Source: Bradyrhizobium sp. 141
GTDB taxonomy: Bacteria; Pseudomonadota; Alphaproteobacteria; Rhizobiales; Xanthobacteraceae
Reading direction: 5' to 3'
DNA length: 64,000 nucleotides
NCBI RefSeq assembly: GCF_023074055.1
Contig: NZ_JADPKR010000064.1
Coordinates: 62,001-126,000, forward strand
This document shows, piece by piece, positions 36,741 to 45,455 of this stretch. Both the position numbers and the translations under genes were made by a program. How positions within the stretch are numbered: the first letter of the stretch is position 1; every line of letters starts with the position of its first letter. The notes under the pieces are model-generated. The model was not told where the DNA came from and ran no database searches. It saw only the letters and a program-made list of their open reading frames with translations.

Positions 36741-37083
36741 TCTGGGCGCCAGCACTCTTGGAACAGCCGGTCGCGCGAAGGCCCCGGCGGGAAGCGGTTC
36801 AGTTCACCATAGATAGGGCGAGGTTAAGACGCGATTAACCATCGGCCGGCGCCTCCGTCCAGAGCAGGAATATTGAGGCCGGATAACAACGGGATGGCGG
36901 GCTACACGGCCGGGCTGGTTCCTCCACCTCTCCCGCTTGCGGGAGAGGTCGGCGCGCCCCGGGCGATGCGATGCATCGTCCCGGCGCCGGGTGAGGGTTC
37001 TCTCCACACAGGGACTGTCCCGATGTTGAAGCACCCTCTCCCCTGCCCTCCCCGTAAGCGGAGGAGGAGCGCACCGTCCGGCC
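36741..37083. other. Intergenic region with repeat family A
   Basis: No gene is supported in these 343 bases. The left part (36741-36900) should contain the promoter of the aminotransferase-ftsK unit. The right part is mostly the family A repeat. Confidence 0.6.
36929..37072. repeat. Palindromic repeat (family A), second full copy
   Basis: The left arm CCACCTCTCCCGCTTGCGGG and a right arm near CACCCTCTCCCCTGCCCTCC mirror the unit at 155-276, including the internal GGTCGGCGCG and GGTGAGGGTTCTCTCC segments. The right arm is more degenerate here (CCCGTAAGCGGAGG). Confidence 0.75.
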
Positions 37084-37488
37084 TCAGCGCCCCGGCAGCT
37101 TCTCGAACGTCTTCATGCCCGCCGGGATCGTGTGAAATTCCTGGATATCGCAGGTGTAGATCGCCATCTGCGGATGGAACTGTTTTGGCTCGTCCAGCGT
37201 GCCGACTTTCAGGATCGCCGCCGGCAGGCCCGGAGCTTTGGTCAGGAGATGGGTGCCGCACTCGGCGCAGAATTCGCGCGTGACGGCGCGTTCGAGGTCC
37301 TTGCGGGTGAACTGCTTGGGCTGACCCTTGGTGTAGCTGAAGCCGGCCGCCGGCATCGCGATGAAGGTGTTGGGCGCGCCGCCCGTGATGTACTGGCACT
37401 CGCGGCAATGACACTGGGCCTGCATCATCGGATCGCCTTCGGCTTTGTAGCGCACTTCGCCGCAATAGCATCCGCCTTCCAAACGCAT
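37084..37488 (-). CDS. GFA/CENP-V family zinc protein
   Basis: The product is 134 residues. Members of this family were named for glutathione-dependent formaldehyde-activating enzyme, but most have unproven function. The zinc-binding cysteines are clear: CYCGEVRY near residue 7, CHCRECQY near 26 and FCAECGTH near 72. The start ATG 37488 is preceded by GGGAGG at good spacing. It stands alone between the family A repeat and the amtB terminator. Confidence 0.9.
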   Translation of the reverse strand: MRLEGGCYCGEVRYKAEGDPMMQAQCHCRECQYITGGAPNTFIAMPAAGFSYTKGQPKQFTRKDLERAVTREFCAECGTHLLTKAPGLPAAILKVGTLDEPKQFHPQMAIYTCDIQEFHTIPAGMKTFEKLPGR

Positions 37489-37587
37489 GACGACCTCCCG
37501 ATTCTTGTTTCTTGTGGTCGATAGTTCTGCGCCGGTGGCGCGGAATGGCAATCCCTTTCTTCGGTACCAAATCAGAAAAGCGCCCTG

Positions 37588-37624
37588 CCAAAAGAAAGGG
37601 GCTCCAGCGTGCGCTGGAGCCCCT
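37588..37624 (-). terminator. Intrinsic terminator downstream of glnK-amtB
   Basis: Read on the minus strand, the stem AGGGGCTCCAGC / GCTGGAGCCCC with a four-base loop is followed by TTTCTTTT. It lies about 85 bases after the amtB stop and should end the first glnK-amtB transcript. Confidence 0.85.
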
Positions 37625-37706
37625 CAACGGTCAGGGCATTGCCGGGTATGTGCCCGAACCGTAGTTCTGGGCGCGATCTCCGGGGAGACCGCGCCCGGGA
37701 GGAGAC

Positions 37707-39155
37707 TTACATGTTGTAGGCGCGCTCGGTGTGCTCGGTGATATCGAGGCCTTCACGCTCGCTCTCGACATTGGTGCGCAGACCAACGATCACGTCGACG
37801 ACCTTGTAGAGGATCGCCGAACCGATGCCCGACCACACCAGCGTGGTGCCAACGCCCCAGATCTGGGACAGCATCTGCGCTGCAAAGTCGTAGTCGGCGG
37901 CCTTCGGCGGGATCGCGGTGTAGTCCATGACGCCGGCGCCGCCGAGGGCGGGGTTGACGAGAATGCCGGTGCCGATGGCGCCGACGATGCCGCCAATGCA
38001 ATGCACGCCGAACACGTCGAGGGAGTCGTCATAGCCGAGCGCGTTCTTCACGACTGTGCAGAAGAACAGGCAGACCACGCCGACGACGAGTCCGAGGACG
38101 ATCGCGCCCATCACGCCGGAATAGCCGGCCGCAGGGGTGACCGCCACGAGGCCCGCGACAGCGCCGGAGATGACGCCGAGCACCGATGGATGGCCCTTGA
38201 TGATCCACTCCGCGAACATCCACGACAGCGCGGCGGCTGCGGTGGCGACGAAGGAGTTGGTCATGGCGAGCGCTGCGCCGCCGTTGGCTTCGAGGTTGGA
38301 GCCGGCGTTGAAGCCGAACCAGCCGACCCAGAGCAGCGAGGCGCCGATCATCGACATGGTCAGCGAGTGCGGGGCCATCAGCTCCTTGCCGTAACCGACG
38401 CGCTTGCCGATCAGGAGAGCGCCGACGAGGCCTGCGATGCCGGCGTTGATGTGCACCACCGTGCCGCCGGCGAAGTCGATCGCGCCCTTCTTGAAGATCC
38501 AGCCGGCGTCGGCGTTGATCTCGTCGAGCTTGGCCTGCGCCGCGGTCTTCGCCGCCGCGTCAGTGGCAGCAGCGAGCGCCTTGGCTGCGTCCTGGATCAG
38601 GTCCGGACCCTGCCAGTACCAGACCATGTGCGCGATCGGGAAATAGATCAGCGTGACCCAGAGCGGGACGAACAGCGCGATCGCCGCGAATTTCATGCGC
38701 TCGGCAAAAGCGCCGACGATGAGCGCGGGCGTGATCGCCGCGAAGGTCATCTGGAAGCAGACATAGATGAGCTCCGAGATGTTGGCGTCGACCGAGAAGG
38801 TCGCGGCCTTCGTATCGGTGGTGACGCCCATCATGAAGGCCTTGGAGAAGCCGCCGATGAAGTCGGAGCCGCCGGTGAAGGTGAGGCTGTAGCCGTACAC
38901 GGCCCAGATCACGGTGACGACGCAGACGGTGTAGAACACCTGCATCAGGACGGAGAGCATGTTCTTGGAACGGACGAGACCGCCATAGAACAGCGCGAGG
39001 CCGGGGATCGTCATCAACAGCACCAGCACTGTCGATGTCAGCATCCAGGCGTTGTCTCCCTTGTTGACCGTTGGCTCGGCGTAGGCTGCGGTCGCAGCGA
39101 ACAGGCCGACTGCGAGAGCCGCCAATCCCGCGCCATAGGGACGCTTGAACGTCAT
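37707..39155 (-). CDS. amtB: Ammonium transporter AmtB (copy 1)
   Basis: AmtB conducts ammonium across the inner membrane. From ATG 39155, preceded by AGGAG, the product is 482 residues. An N-terminal signal-like segment ends near AATAAYAEP, as in other processed Amt proteins. Eleven transmembrane segments follow. The twin pore histidines are in GGTVVHINAGIAGLVGAL and FGVHCIGGIVGAIGTG, and DDSLDVFGVH is conserved. A periplasmic or loop insertion rich in alanine and lysine (DAAKALAAATDAAAKTAAQAK) is unusual compared with copy 2. It follows glnK by 37 bases. Confidence 0.96.
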   Translation of the reverse strand: MTFKRPYGAGLAALAVGLFAATAAYAEPTVNKGDNAWMLTSTVLVLLMTIPGLALFYGGLVRSKNMLSVLMQVFYTVCVVTVIWAVYGYSLTFTGGSDFIGGFSKAFMMGVTTDTKAATFSVDANISELIYVCFQMTFAAITPALIVGAFAERMKFAAIALFVPLWVTLIYFPIAHMVWYWQGPDLIQDAAKALAAATDAAAKTAAQAKLDEINADAGWIFKKGAIDFAGGTVVHINAGIAGLVGALLIGKRVGYGKELMAPHSLTMSMIGASLLWVGWFGFNAGSNLEANGGAALAMTNSFVATAAAALSWMFAEWIIKGHPSVLGVISGAVAGLVAVTPAAGYSGVMGAIVLGLVVGVVCLFFCTVVKNALGYDDSLDVFGVHCIGGIVGAIGTGILVNPALGGAGVMDYTAIPPKAADYDFAAQMLSQIWGVGTTLVWSGIGSAILYKVVDVIVGLRTNVESEREGLDITEHTERAYNM

Positions 39156-39192
39156 ATTATTCACTCCTGATTGGATAAGGTTGAGCGCGAAA

Positions 39193-39531
39193 TCAAAGGG
39201 CCGCGGCATCGGCCTCGCCGGTGCGGATGCGCACCGCGTGGTCGAGGTTGATGACGAAGATCTTGCCGTCGCCGATCTGCCCGGTTTTCGCGGCGGACGT
39301 GATGGCGTCGATGGTCTTGTCGACCTGGTCGGAGGCGACAGCGACCTCGATCTTGATCTTGGGCAGGAAGCTCACGGCATATTCGGCGCCGCGATAGATT
39401 TCCGTATGGCCCTTCTGGCGGCCATATCCCTTGACTTCCGTCACCGTGAGACCGTGAACGCCGATGGCGGTCAGGGCGTCACGGACTTCTTCCAGCTTGA
39501 ATGGCTTGATAATCGCCATAACAATTTTCAT
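39193..39531 (-). CDS. glnK: PII signal protein GlnK (copy 1)
   Basis: GlnK is a trimeric nitrogen sensor that binds ATP/ADP and 2-oxoglutarate and blocks AmtB when nitrogen is plentiful. From ATG 39531 the product is 112 residues, exactly the family length. The uridylylation site Tyr51 is present in YRGAEYAVSF. The C-terminal signature GKIFVINLDHAVRIRTGE is intact. It is upstream of amtB copy 1 on the same strand, and a sigma-54-like promoter lies 106 bases upstream. Confidence 0.96.
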   Translation of the reverse strand: MKIVMAIIKPFKLEEVRDALTAIGVHGLTVTEVKGYGRQKGHTEIYRGAEYAVSFLPKIKIEVAVASDQVDKTIDAITSAAKTGQIGDGKIFVINLDHAVRIRTGEADAAAL

Positions 39532-39636
39532 GGGTCCTATCCCCGCTTGGGCCCGGTCCGGACATGGCCGGGCGTTCTCGACTGGTTCGCCACGAGGGAG
39601 AAAGTTCACTACGCGGGCACAGCCGAGACCCTTAGA

Positions 39637-39652
39637 ATCAAATGCCGTGCCA
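39637..39652 (-). promoter_or_regulatory. Candidate sigma-54 promoter for glnK-amtB (copy 1)
   Basis: Read on the minus strand this is TGGCACG-N4-TTGAT. The -24 element is perfect and the -12 element differs from TTGCT/A at one key base. The position, about 106 bases before the glnK start, fits NtrC-controlled glnK-amtB operons. The match to the -12 box is the weak point. Confidence 0.5.
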
Positions 39653-39842
39653 GATCAGGCGCGTTGCCTAACGGACTATGAAGACGGGGCTTTTCGCGTT
39701 TCACGGACATGGCCGTGCGGTGCGCTATTCCGTCGCGCCCAAAACGTGGTCAGGCCTGCTTAAAACGCGAGCACGACAGGCTGCCGACACAATGTTGCTC
39801 ATGCGTCGGGCAGCGGAGAGGTAATTACGTAGCGCCGGCGCT

Positions 39843-41144
39843 TTATTGCAAGGCTTCGCCGTGCTGCGAAATATCGAGCCCCTCGAGCTCGTGCTCACGG
39901 GATACGCGCAGGGGCACGAACAGGCCGACCAGCTTGAGCAGGACGAAGCTCACGCCTGCCGACCAGACGAAGGTGACGGCGACGCCATAGAACTGGATCA
40001 GCAGCTGCTGCGGATGGTTCTCGAACAGGCCGGCGGTGCCGCCGATGGCGCTGGTTGCGAACGCGCCGGCGAGCAGGGTCCCGGTCAGGCCGCCGATGCC
40101 GTGGACGCCGAACACGTCGAGCGAATCGTCGTAGTTGAAGCGGTGCTTCAGCCAGGTGCAGGCCCAATAGCAAACTGCACCTGCGATGATGCCGATGACG
40201 ATGCCGTGCCAGGGCGCCACGAATCCGGAGGCCGGCGTGATGGTACCGAGACCGGCCACCGCGCCGGAGATCATGCCGAGCACCGAGGGCTTGCGCCGGG
40301 TCGACCATTCGATCGCGCCCCAGGTCAATGCGCCGGCGCAAGCGGCAAGATGGGTGGCGATGATCGCCATCACCGCGCGTGAATTGGCCGCGCCCGCCGA
40401 GCCGCCGTTGAAGCCGAACCAGCCGACCCACAACAGGCCAGTGCCCATCACCGCGAGGGACAGATCGAACGGCGAGAGATTTTCGGTGCCGTAGCCGTGG
40501 CGGCGTCCCATCACCTTCGCCGCAATGAGGCCGCTGGTGCCGGCTGACAGGTGCACCACGAGGCCGCCGGCGAAATCCAGCACGCCCATGCTGTTGAGGA
40601 AGCCGCCGCCCCACACCCAATGCGCCAGCGGAATGTAGACGAAGATGAACCAGGCGACGGAGAACAGGAGATAGGCGGAGAACCGCATCCGGTCGGCGAC
40701 TGAGCCCGCGACCAGCGCCACCGTGATGATGGCGAACGTCATCTGGTACAGCATGAACAGCGCTTCCGGGATGGTCTTCGCCGCCGGATTGACGCTGTCC
40801 ATGGTCATGCCGGCGAGAAACCAGCGGTCGAGCGTGCCGATCCACGGGCCGTCGCCGACGAAGCAGAGCGAATAGCCGAACGCGACCCAGAGAATGGAGA
40901 TCAGCGTCACCGCAGCAAGGCTCTGCGCCATTGTGGCGAGCACGTTCTTCTTGCGCACCATGCCGGAATAGAACAGCGCGAGCCCCGGGATCGTCATCAT
41001 CAGCACCAGCGCGGTGGCGACGATCATCCAGGCGGTGTCGGCGGGGTTGATCTCGGAGCCTGCGGCGTGCGCCGACGATGTCGTGATCGACGCAAACCCG
41101 ATCGGCGCAGCGATACACGCCGCGCGGCGCAACAATCCCGCCAT
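39843..41144 (-). CDS. amtB: Ammonium transporter AmtB (copy 2)
   Basis: From ATG 41144, preceded by GGGGGA, the product is 433 residues with a signal peptide ending near SSAHAAGS. Pore histidines are retained in GGLVVHLSAGTSGLIAAK and FGVHGIGGLTGTLLAG. The sequence is clearly diverged from copy 1 and lacks its alanine-rich insertion, so this is not a recent duplication. The matching glnK lies 75 bases upstream. The 311-base gap that follows separates it from the copy 1 operon on the same strand. Confidence 0.95.
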   Translation of the reverse strand: MAGLLRRAACIAAPIGFASITTSSAHAAGSEINPADTAWMIVATALVLMMTIPGLALFYSGMVRKKNVLATMAQSLAAVTLISILWVAFGYSLCFVGDGPWIGTLDRWFLAGMTMDSVNPAAKTIPEALFMLYQMTFAIITVALVAGSVADRMRFSAYLLFSVAWFIFVYIPLAHWVWGGGFLNSMGVLDFAGGLVVHLSAGTSGLIAAKVMGRRHGYGTENLSPFDLSLAVMGTGLLWVGWFGFNGGSAGAANSRAVMAIIATHLAACAGALTWGAIEWSTRRKPSVLGMISGAVAGLGTITPASGFVAPWHGIVIGIIAGAVCYWACTWLKHRFNYDDSLDVFGVHGIGGLTGTLLAGAFATSAIGGTAGLFENHPQQLLIQFYGVAVTFVWSAGVSFVLLKLVGLFVPLRVSREHELEGLDISQHGEALQ

Positions 41145-41219
41145 CTCGTTTCCCCCAGCATAGAAATTACGTCGCACGCTGTGGCGTCGTTGCCCGGTGC
41201 GATCGAAGGTTTGTTAGAG

Positions 41220-41558
41220 TTAGAGCGCGTCGCTGTCGGTTTCGCCGGTGCGGATGCGCAGCGCGTGGTCGATCGGCGTGACGAAGATCTTGCCGTCGCC
41301 AATCTGCCCGGTGCGCGCGGAGGCGGTGATCACATCCACGGCCTTGTCGGCGATGTCGGAGGCGACCGCGATCTCGATGCGCAGCTTGGGCAGGAAGTTC
41401 ACGACATATTCGGCGCCGCGATAGATCTCGGTGTGGCCCTTCTGGCGGCCATAGCCCTTCACCTCGGTCACGGTCATGCCGTGGACGCCGATCGCCGTCA
41501 GGGCCTGGCGGACCTCGTCAAGCTTGAAGGGTTTGATGATCGCGACGACGAGTTTCAT
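41220..41558 (-). CDS. glnK: PII signal protein GlnK (copy 2)
   Basis: The product is 112 residues. Tyr51 is present in YRGAEYVVNF and the C-terminal GKIFVTPIDHALRIRTGE is intact. It differs from copy 1 at many positions (for example LRIEIAVASDIADKAVDVITASAR), so the two PII proteins may have different partners. It is the first gene of the second glnK-amtB operon. I found no convincing sigma-54 site upstream. Confidence 0.95.
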   Translation of the reverse strand: MKLVVAIIKPFKLDEVRQALTAIGVHGMTVTEVKGYGRQKGHTEIYRGAEYVVNFLPKLRIEIAVASDIADKAVDVITASARTGQIGDGKIFVTPIDHALRIRTGETDSDAL

Positions 41559-41796
41559 GGTCAGGCCTATTCCCCAGGATGCGCCGCGCCGTATGTCCCC
41601 GGCGCTGCGTCAATCTGGCATCTTTCCGGGCAAATGGCATAAAAAACTTGCAGGTTGAAGCGGAAAAACGTTTGGCCATGTGAACGGGCGCCTCTGTACA
41701 GGGCAGCCGTTCATCCTTCACAATGCATTTTTGGCATGGATGCGGTGAACCCAAGCATCCGGGCCGGTACATAAGTATGTTCGAGGGGGACGGTAC

Positions 41797-42705
41797 ATGG
41801 CGAGTTGGTTCTACGCATCCGAGGGCAAGCAGCAGGGGCCGTTTCCGGAGGGGCAGTTTCGCGACCTCGTCGCCCAAGGCGTCGTGCGCCCGGACACCCT
41901 GGTCTGGACCGAGGGCATGGCCGGCTGGCAGAAGGCGGCCGAAATCCCCGGCCTGGTCGGGGGTGGCGGCGCGCCGCCGATGATGCCGGCGGGCGGCCCG
42001 CCGATGATGGGCGGAAGCGGCTACGGCGGCGCCGGCGGCTACGCTGCGGCCGGCAGCGGAGGATCGCTGGCGGTCGATTTCGGCGTCCTCGAGTTCACCT
42101 GGCGCAGCATCGTCCTGATGATCGGAATGATCTTCGTCATCCCGGCGCCGTGGGCGTTCGTTTGGTACACGAAATGGATCGTGTCCTGCGTGAAGGTCCC
42201 GGGCCGGCCGAACCTCAGCTTCAGCGGCAACGCGATGACGCTGGTGCCCTGGTATTTCGGCTTCATCGTTCTGGCGATCGCGATCGCCTTCATCGGCAGC
42301 CAGATCCTGAGCAATTTGCTGTTCATCGTGCAGATCGTTCTCTACTGGCTCCTGATCAAATGGTTGGTCGCGAACCTCGCCTCCAACGGGCAGCCGCTGG
42401 GCTTGAGCTTCACGGGCTCGATCTGGGCCTATATCGGCTGGAGCCTGCTGTTTGCGATCTCGATCATCACCATCATCGGTTGGGCCTGGGTCGCCGCGGC
42501 CCAGATGCGCTGGTTCTGCCGCAGCATCGAAGGCACGCGGCGCGAGATCGTCTTCAAGGGCAGTGGTCTTGGAATCCTGTGGCGCGGCATCGTCGCCGCG
42601 ATCCTGTGCAGCCTGATCATCCCGATTCCGTGGGTGTATCGCTGGATCATGAACTGGTTCGCATCGGAGACCGTGCTGGCTCCGCGCGGATCCCTTGGTG
42701 CATGA
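41797..42705 (+). CDS. GYF_2-domain membrane protein of unknown function
   Basis: The product is 302 residues. The first 52 residues match a GYF_2 (DUF4339) domain: WFYASEGKQQGPFPEGQFRDLVAQGVVRPDTLVWTEGMAGWQKA. A glycine-, methionine- and proline-rich linker follows (residues 55-85), then five or six transmembrane segments resembling DUF898-type proteins (NAMTLVPWYFGFIVLAIAIAFIGSQ; SFTGSIWAYIGWSLLF). The function is unknown; GYF_2 domains are thought to bind proline-rich peptides. It is divergent from the second glnK gene across 238 bases. Confidence 0.82.
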   Translation: MASWFYASEGKQQGPFPEGQFRDLVAQGVVRPDTLVWTEGMAGWQKAAEIPGLVGGGGAPPMMPAGGPPMMGGSGYGGAGGYAAAGSGGSLAVDFGVLEFTWRSIVLMIGMIFVIPAPWAFVWYTKWIVSCVKVPGRPNLSFSGNAMTLVPWYFGFIVLAIAIAFIGSQILSNLLFIVQIVLYWLLIKWLVANLASNGQPLGLSFTGSIWAYIGWSLLFAISIITIIGWAWVAAAQMRWFCRSIEGTRREIVFKGSGLGILWRGIVAAILCSLIIPIPWVYRWIMNWFASETVLAPRGSLGA

Positions 42706-42714
42706 TCCGGAAAG

Positions 42715-42742
42715 CCTCGAACGCGACACTTCGCGTTTGAGG
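42715..42742. terminator. Hairpin between convergent GYF-protein and tesB genes
   Basis: CCTCGAACGCGA and TCGCGTTTGAGG pair around a CACT loop with a single G-T wobble. It is 9 bases after one stop and 3 bases from the other. There is no long T run, so it may act as a weak bidirectional terminator. Confidence 0.55.
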
Positions 42743-42745
42743 TGA

Positions 42746-43609
42746 TTATCCCTTCCGCTCGCGCACGGAGCCTTCCTGCGCGACGGAAGCGACCAGCGTG
42801 CCGTCCGGCTTGAAGATCGAGCCGCGGGTGAGGCCGCGGCCGCCTCGCGCGCTCGGCGAGTCCTGCGCGTAGAGCAGCCATTCGTCGGCGCGGAAGGGGC
42901 GGTGAAACCACATCGCGTGGTCGAGGCTCGCGGGCATCATGCGCTTGTCGAACAGCGTGCGGCCATAGCGCGCCATGATCGCGTCCAGCAGCGAGAAGTC
43001 GGAGGCGTAGGCGAGCGCGCACATGTGCAGCGCCGGGTCGTCCGGCAGCGTCGCCGCGGTCTTGATCCAGACATGGATGCGGCCGTCGTCGATCTTCTGG
43101 CCGAAGTAACGGCCGAGCTCGACCGGGCGCAGCTCGATCGGGCGATCGGATTCATAGTAGCGGCGGATGAAGTCCGGCATCTCCCGGAACATCGGCTGCT
43201 TCGCCACCTCCTCCGCCGTGAGTTTTTCCGGCGGCGGCACGTCAGGCATCCTGTCCTGATGGTCGAATGCGCTCTCCTCGTCAGCATGGAACGACACCAT
43301 GATCGAGAAGATCGCGTTGCCGTGCTGGATCGCCGTGACGCGACGCGTCGAGTAGCTCTTGCCGTCGCGCAGGCGCTCGACCTGGTAGATGATCGGGATC
43401 TGCGGATCGCCCGGCAGGACGAAATAGCAATGCAGCGAATGCGGCAGCCGGCCCTCGACCGTGCGGCAGGCCGCAACCATCGCCTGCCCGATCACCTGAC
43501 CGCCGAACACCCGCTGCCAGCTCGTCTTCGGGCTGTTGCCGCGGAACAGATTCACCTCCAGCTGTTCGAGGTCGAGGATCGAAATGAGGTCGATCAGGCT
43601 TTTGGACAT
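42746..43609 (-). CDS. tesB: Acyl-CoA thioesterase II (TesB)
   Basis: TesB hydrolyses acyl-CoA to free fatty acid and CoA. The product is 287 residues with two hot-dog domains. The first contains NLFRGNSPKTSWQRVFGGQVIGQAMVAA and LPHSLHCYFVLPGDPQIPIIYQVERLRDGKSYSTRRV, the second DHAMWFHRPFRADEWLLYAQDSPSARGGRGLTRGSIF, which carries the catalytic aspartate and threonine region. The gene stands alone, with a family C repeat upstream. Confidence 0.94.
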   Translation of the reverse strand: MSKSLIDLISILDLEQLEVNLFRGNSPKTSWQRVFGGQVIGQAMVAACRTVEGRLPHSLHCYFVLPGDPQIPIIYQVERLRDGKSYSTRRVTAIQHGNAIFSIMVSFHADEESAFDHQDRMPDVPPPEKLTAEEVAKQPMFREMPDFIRRYYESDRPIELRPVELGRYFGQKIDDGRIHVWIKTAATLPDDPALHMCALAYASDFSLLDAIMARYGRTLFDKRMMPASLDHAMWFHRPFRADEWLLYAQDSPSARGGRGLTRGSIFKPDGTLVASVAQEGSVRERKG

Positions 43610-43628
43610 GATGGTGCTTTCGCATTGT

Positions 43629-43724
43629 CGTCATTCCGGGGCGATGCGGAGCATCGAACCCGGAATCTAGAGCCGGTAACCTCTGGATTCCGGGTTCGCG
43701 CTTTGCGCGCCCCGGAATGACAGG
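43629..43724. repeat. Palindromic dispersed repeat (family C)
   Basis: It begins CGTCATTCCGGGGCGATGC and ends GCGCGCCCCGGAATGACAG, with inner ACCCGGAATCTAGAG and TCTGGATTCCGGGTT. It sits between the divergent tesB and UbiH-type genes. Confidence 0.8.
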
Positions 43725-43805
43725 AAGGAGCGCCCTTGTTTCACCGCACTGTTTCGCCCACCTCAAGTCTGCTAGCAAGACCAGGATTTGACCGGGAATT
43801 TGAGT

Positions 43806-45026
43806 ATGTCGGTACAGGGTAGCATTGTCATTGGTGGCGGCGCATTTGCAGGGCTGGGGCTGGCGCTGGCACTGCGACAGGGGCTCGGGCCCGAGATTCC
43901 CGTCATCGTCGCCGATCCCGCGCTCGGCACGCGCCCGAGCCGCGACCCCCGAGCGACCGCGATTGTGGCCGCCTGCCGCCGCCTGTTCGAGGCGATCGGC
44001 GCCTGGGATGACGTCAGGGGCGAGGCGCAGCCGATCCTCGACATGGTCGTCACCGATTCCAAGCTGGAGGACGCCACCCGTCCGGTGTTCCTCAATTTTG
44101 CCGGCGATGTCGCGCCGGGCGAGCCCTTTGCACATATGGTCGAGAACCGCCGCCTGATCGATGCGCTGGTGGTGCGTGCCGAAGCCGAGGGCATCGACCT
44201 CCGCGCCACCGCGGTGACCTCCTACGACGCGCGTTCCGAAGGCATCGATGTGACGCTCGGTGACGGCAGCGTCGTCGCGGCAAGTCTCCTGGTCGCCGCC
44301 GACGGTGCAAGGTCGAAGCTGCGTGAGCGCGCCGGCATCGCGACCCATGGCTGGGAGTATGACCAATCCGGCATCGTCGTCACCGTCGGCCATGAGCGCG
44401 ATCACGAGGGCCGCGCCGAAGAACATTTCCTGCCGGCGGGCCCATTCGCGATCCTGCCGCTCTCGGGAAGACGCTCGTCACTGGTGTGGACCGAGCGCCG
44501 AGCCGAGGCCGCGCGCATCGTTGCGCTCAGCGACGAGGAATTTCACGCCGAGCTCGAGCAGCGTTTTGGCCTGCATCTCGGCGAGGTCAAGGCGCTCGAC
44601 AAGCCGCGCGCGTTTCCGCTGTCCTATTTCGTCGCGCGCTCCTTCATCGCCACCCGACTCGCGCTGGTCGGCGATGCCGCCCATGTCATCCACCCCATTG
44701 CGGGCCAGGGCCTCAACATGGGCCTGAAGGATGTCGCGGCGCTGGCCGAAGTCGTCGTCGATGCTGCGCGGCTCGGCATGGATATCGGCGGGGCCGACGT
44801 GCTCGAACGCTACCAGCGCTGGCGCCGCTTCGACACCATGGCGATGGGCGTTGCCACCAACTCGCTGAACTTCCTGTTCTCGAACCAGTCGACGCTGCTG
44901 CGTACCGTCCGCGACATTGGACTGGGTCTCGTCGACCGCGCCCCGCCGTTGAAGAACCTCTTCATCCGCCAGGCGGCTGGATTGACGGGCGAAGTGCCGC
45001 GGCTGTTGAAGGGCGAGGCGTTGTAG
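43806..45026 (+). CDS. UbiH/UbiF-family FAD-dependent hydroxylase
   Basis: The product is 406 residues and probably hydroxylates the ubiquinone ring. The FAD-binding loop IVIGGGAFAGLGLALALRQ is at residues 6-24, the middle motif LVAADGARSKLRERAG follows, and the second FAD motif is GDAAHVIHPIAGQGLNMGLKDVAAL. Which ring position it modifies cannot be told. I chose ATG 43806 because the first strand begins immediately after it. The gene is followed by a family D repeat and a convergent Trm112-like gene. Confidence 0.9.
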   Translation: MSVQGSIVIGGGAFAGLGLALALRQGLGPEIPVIVADPALGTRPSRDPRATAIVAACRRLFEAIGAWDDVRGEAQPILDMVVTDSKLEDATRPVFLNFAGDVAPGEPFAHMVENRRLIDALVVRAEAEGIDLRATAVTSYDARSEGIDVTLGDGSVVAASLLVAADGARSKLRERAGIATHGWEYDQSGIVVTVGHERDHEGRAEEHFLPAGPFAILPLSGRRSSLVWTERRAEAARIVALSDEEFHAELEQRFGLHLGEVKALDKPRAFPLSYFVARSFIATRLALVGDAAHVIHPIAGQGLNMGLKDVAALAEVVVDAARLGMDIGGADVLERYQRWRRFDTMAMGVATNSLNFLFSNQSTLLRTVRDIGLGLVDRAPPLKNLFIRQAAGLTGEVPRLLKGEAL

Positions 45027-45039
45027 CGCGCGGCATCTT

Positions 45040-45128
45040 CGTAGCCCGGATGATGCGAAGCGCAATCCGGGGCGGCTGTATCGTCACCGCAAGGATTCCC
45101 GGATTTCGCTGCGCTCCATCCGGGCTAC
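45040..45128. repeat. Palindromic dispersed repeat (family D), second copy
   Basis: CGTAGCCCGGATGATGCG at one end pairs with CGCTCCATCCGGGCTAC at the other; GCGCAATCCGGGGC and TTCCCGGATTTCGC pair inside. It lies between convergent genes. Confidence 0.8.
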
Positions 45129-45135
45129 AAGGTTC

Positions 45136-45333
45136 TCAATCGATCTTGCGCGCCTCTTCCGGCAGCATGATCGGGATGCCGTCCCGGATCGGATAAGCCA
45201 GCTTGGCGCTGCGCGAGATCAGTTCCTGCTTTGCAGCATCGAACTCCAGCGGGCCCTTGGTCAGCGGGCAGACCAAAATCTCGAGCAATTTCGGATCGAC
45301 GCTGGCTTCGGGACGGTCGGTGGGCGCGTTCAT
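45136..45333 (-). CDS. Trm112-like zinc-ribbon protein
   Basis: The product is 65 residues from ATG 45333, which follows GGAG. It matches the small bacterial Trm112/YcaR family: DPKLLEILVCPLTKGPLEFD, then LISRSAKLAYPIRDGIPIMLPEEAR. Only one cysteine is present, so it does not keep a full zinc ribbon, as in many bacterial members. Eukaryotic Trm112 activates methyltransferases; the bacterial role is less clear. Confidence 0.88.
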   Translation of the reverse strand: MNAPTDRPEASVDPKLLEILVCPLTKGPLEFDAAKQELISRSAKLAYPIRDGIPIMLPEEARKID

Positions 45334-45394
45334 GGGGGTCTCCGGCAATCGGTTGCCTCTAGCACAGAAATTCGCGCCCGCCCATCACGGGGGC

Positions 45395-45452
45395 AAAGCG
45401 TTTTCCTGCGAAGTGGGAACCGGTTCGCGTCAAGAAAACGCGTCAGAACAAG
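45395..45452. repeat. Inverted repeat downstream of the TetR gene
   Basis: AAAGCGTTTTC and GAAAACGCG bracket a segment containing GCGAAGTGGGAACCGGTTCGCG, giving a two-part hairpin. It looks like another dispersed element of this genome type, from memory. It may also terminate the TetR gene, whose stop is at 45456. Confidence 0.55.
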
Positions 45453-45455
45453 AAT

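Noticed and set aside
37731..39170. A 479-codon plus-strand frame opposite amtB copy 1
   Set aside because: Shadow frame; amtB is unambiguous on the other strand.
41559..41796. Sigma-54 promoter before glnK copy 2
   Set aside because: No segment keeps both the -24 GG and -12 GC dinucleotides at the right spacing.
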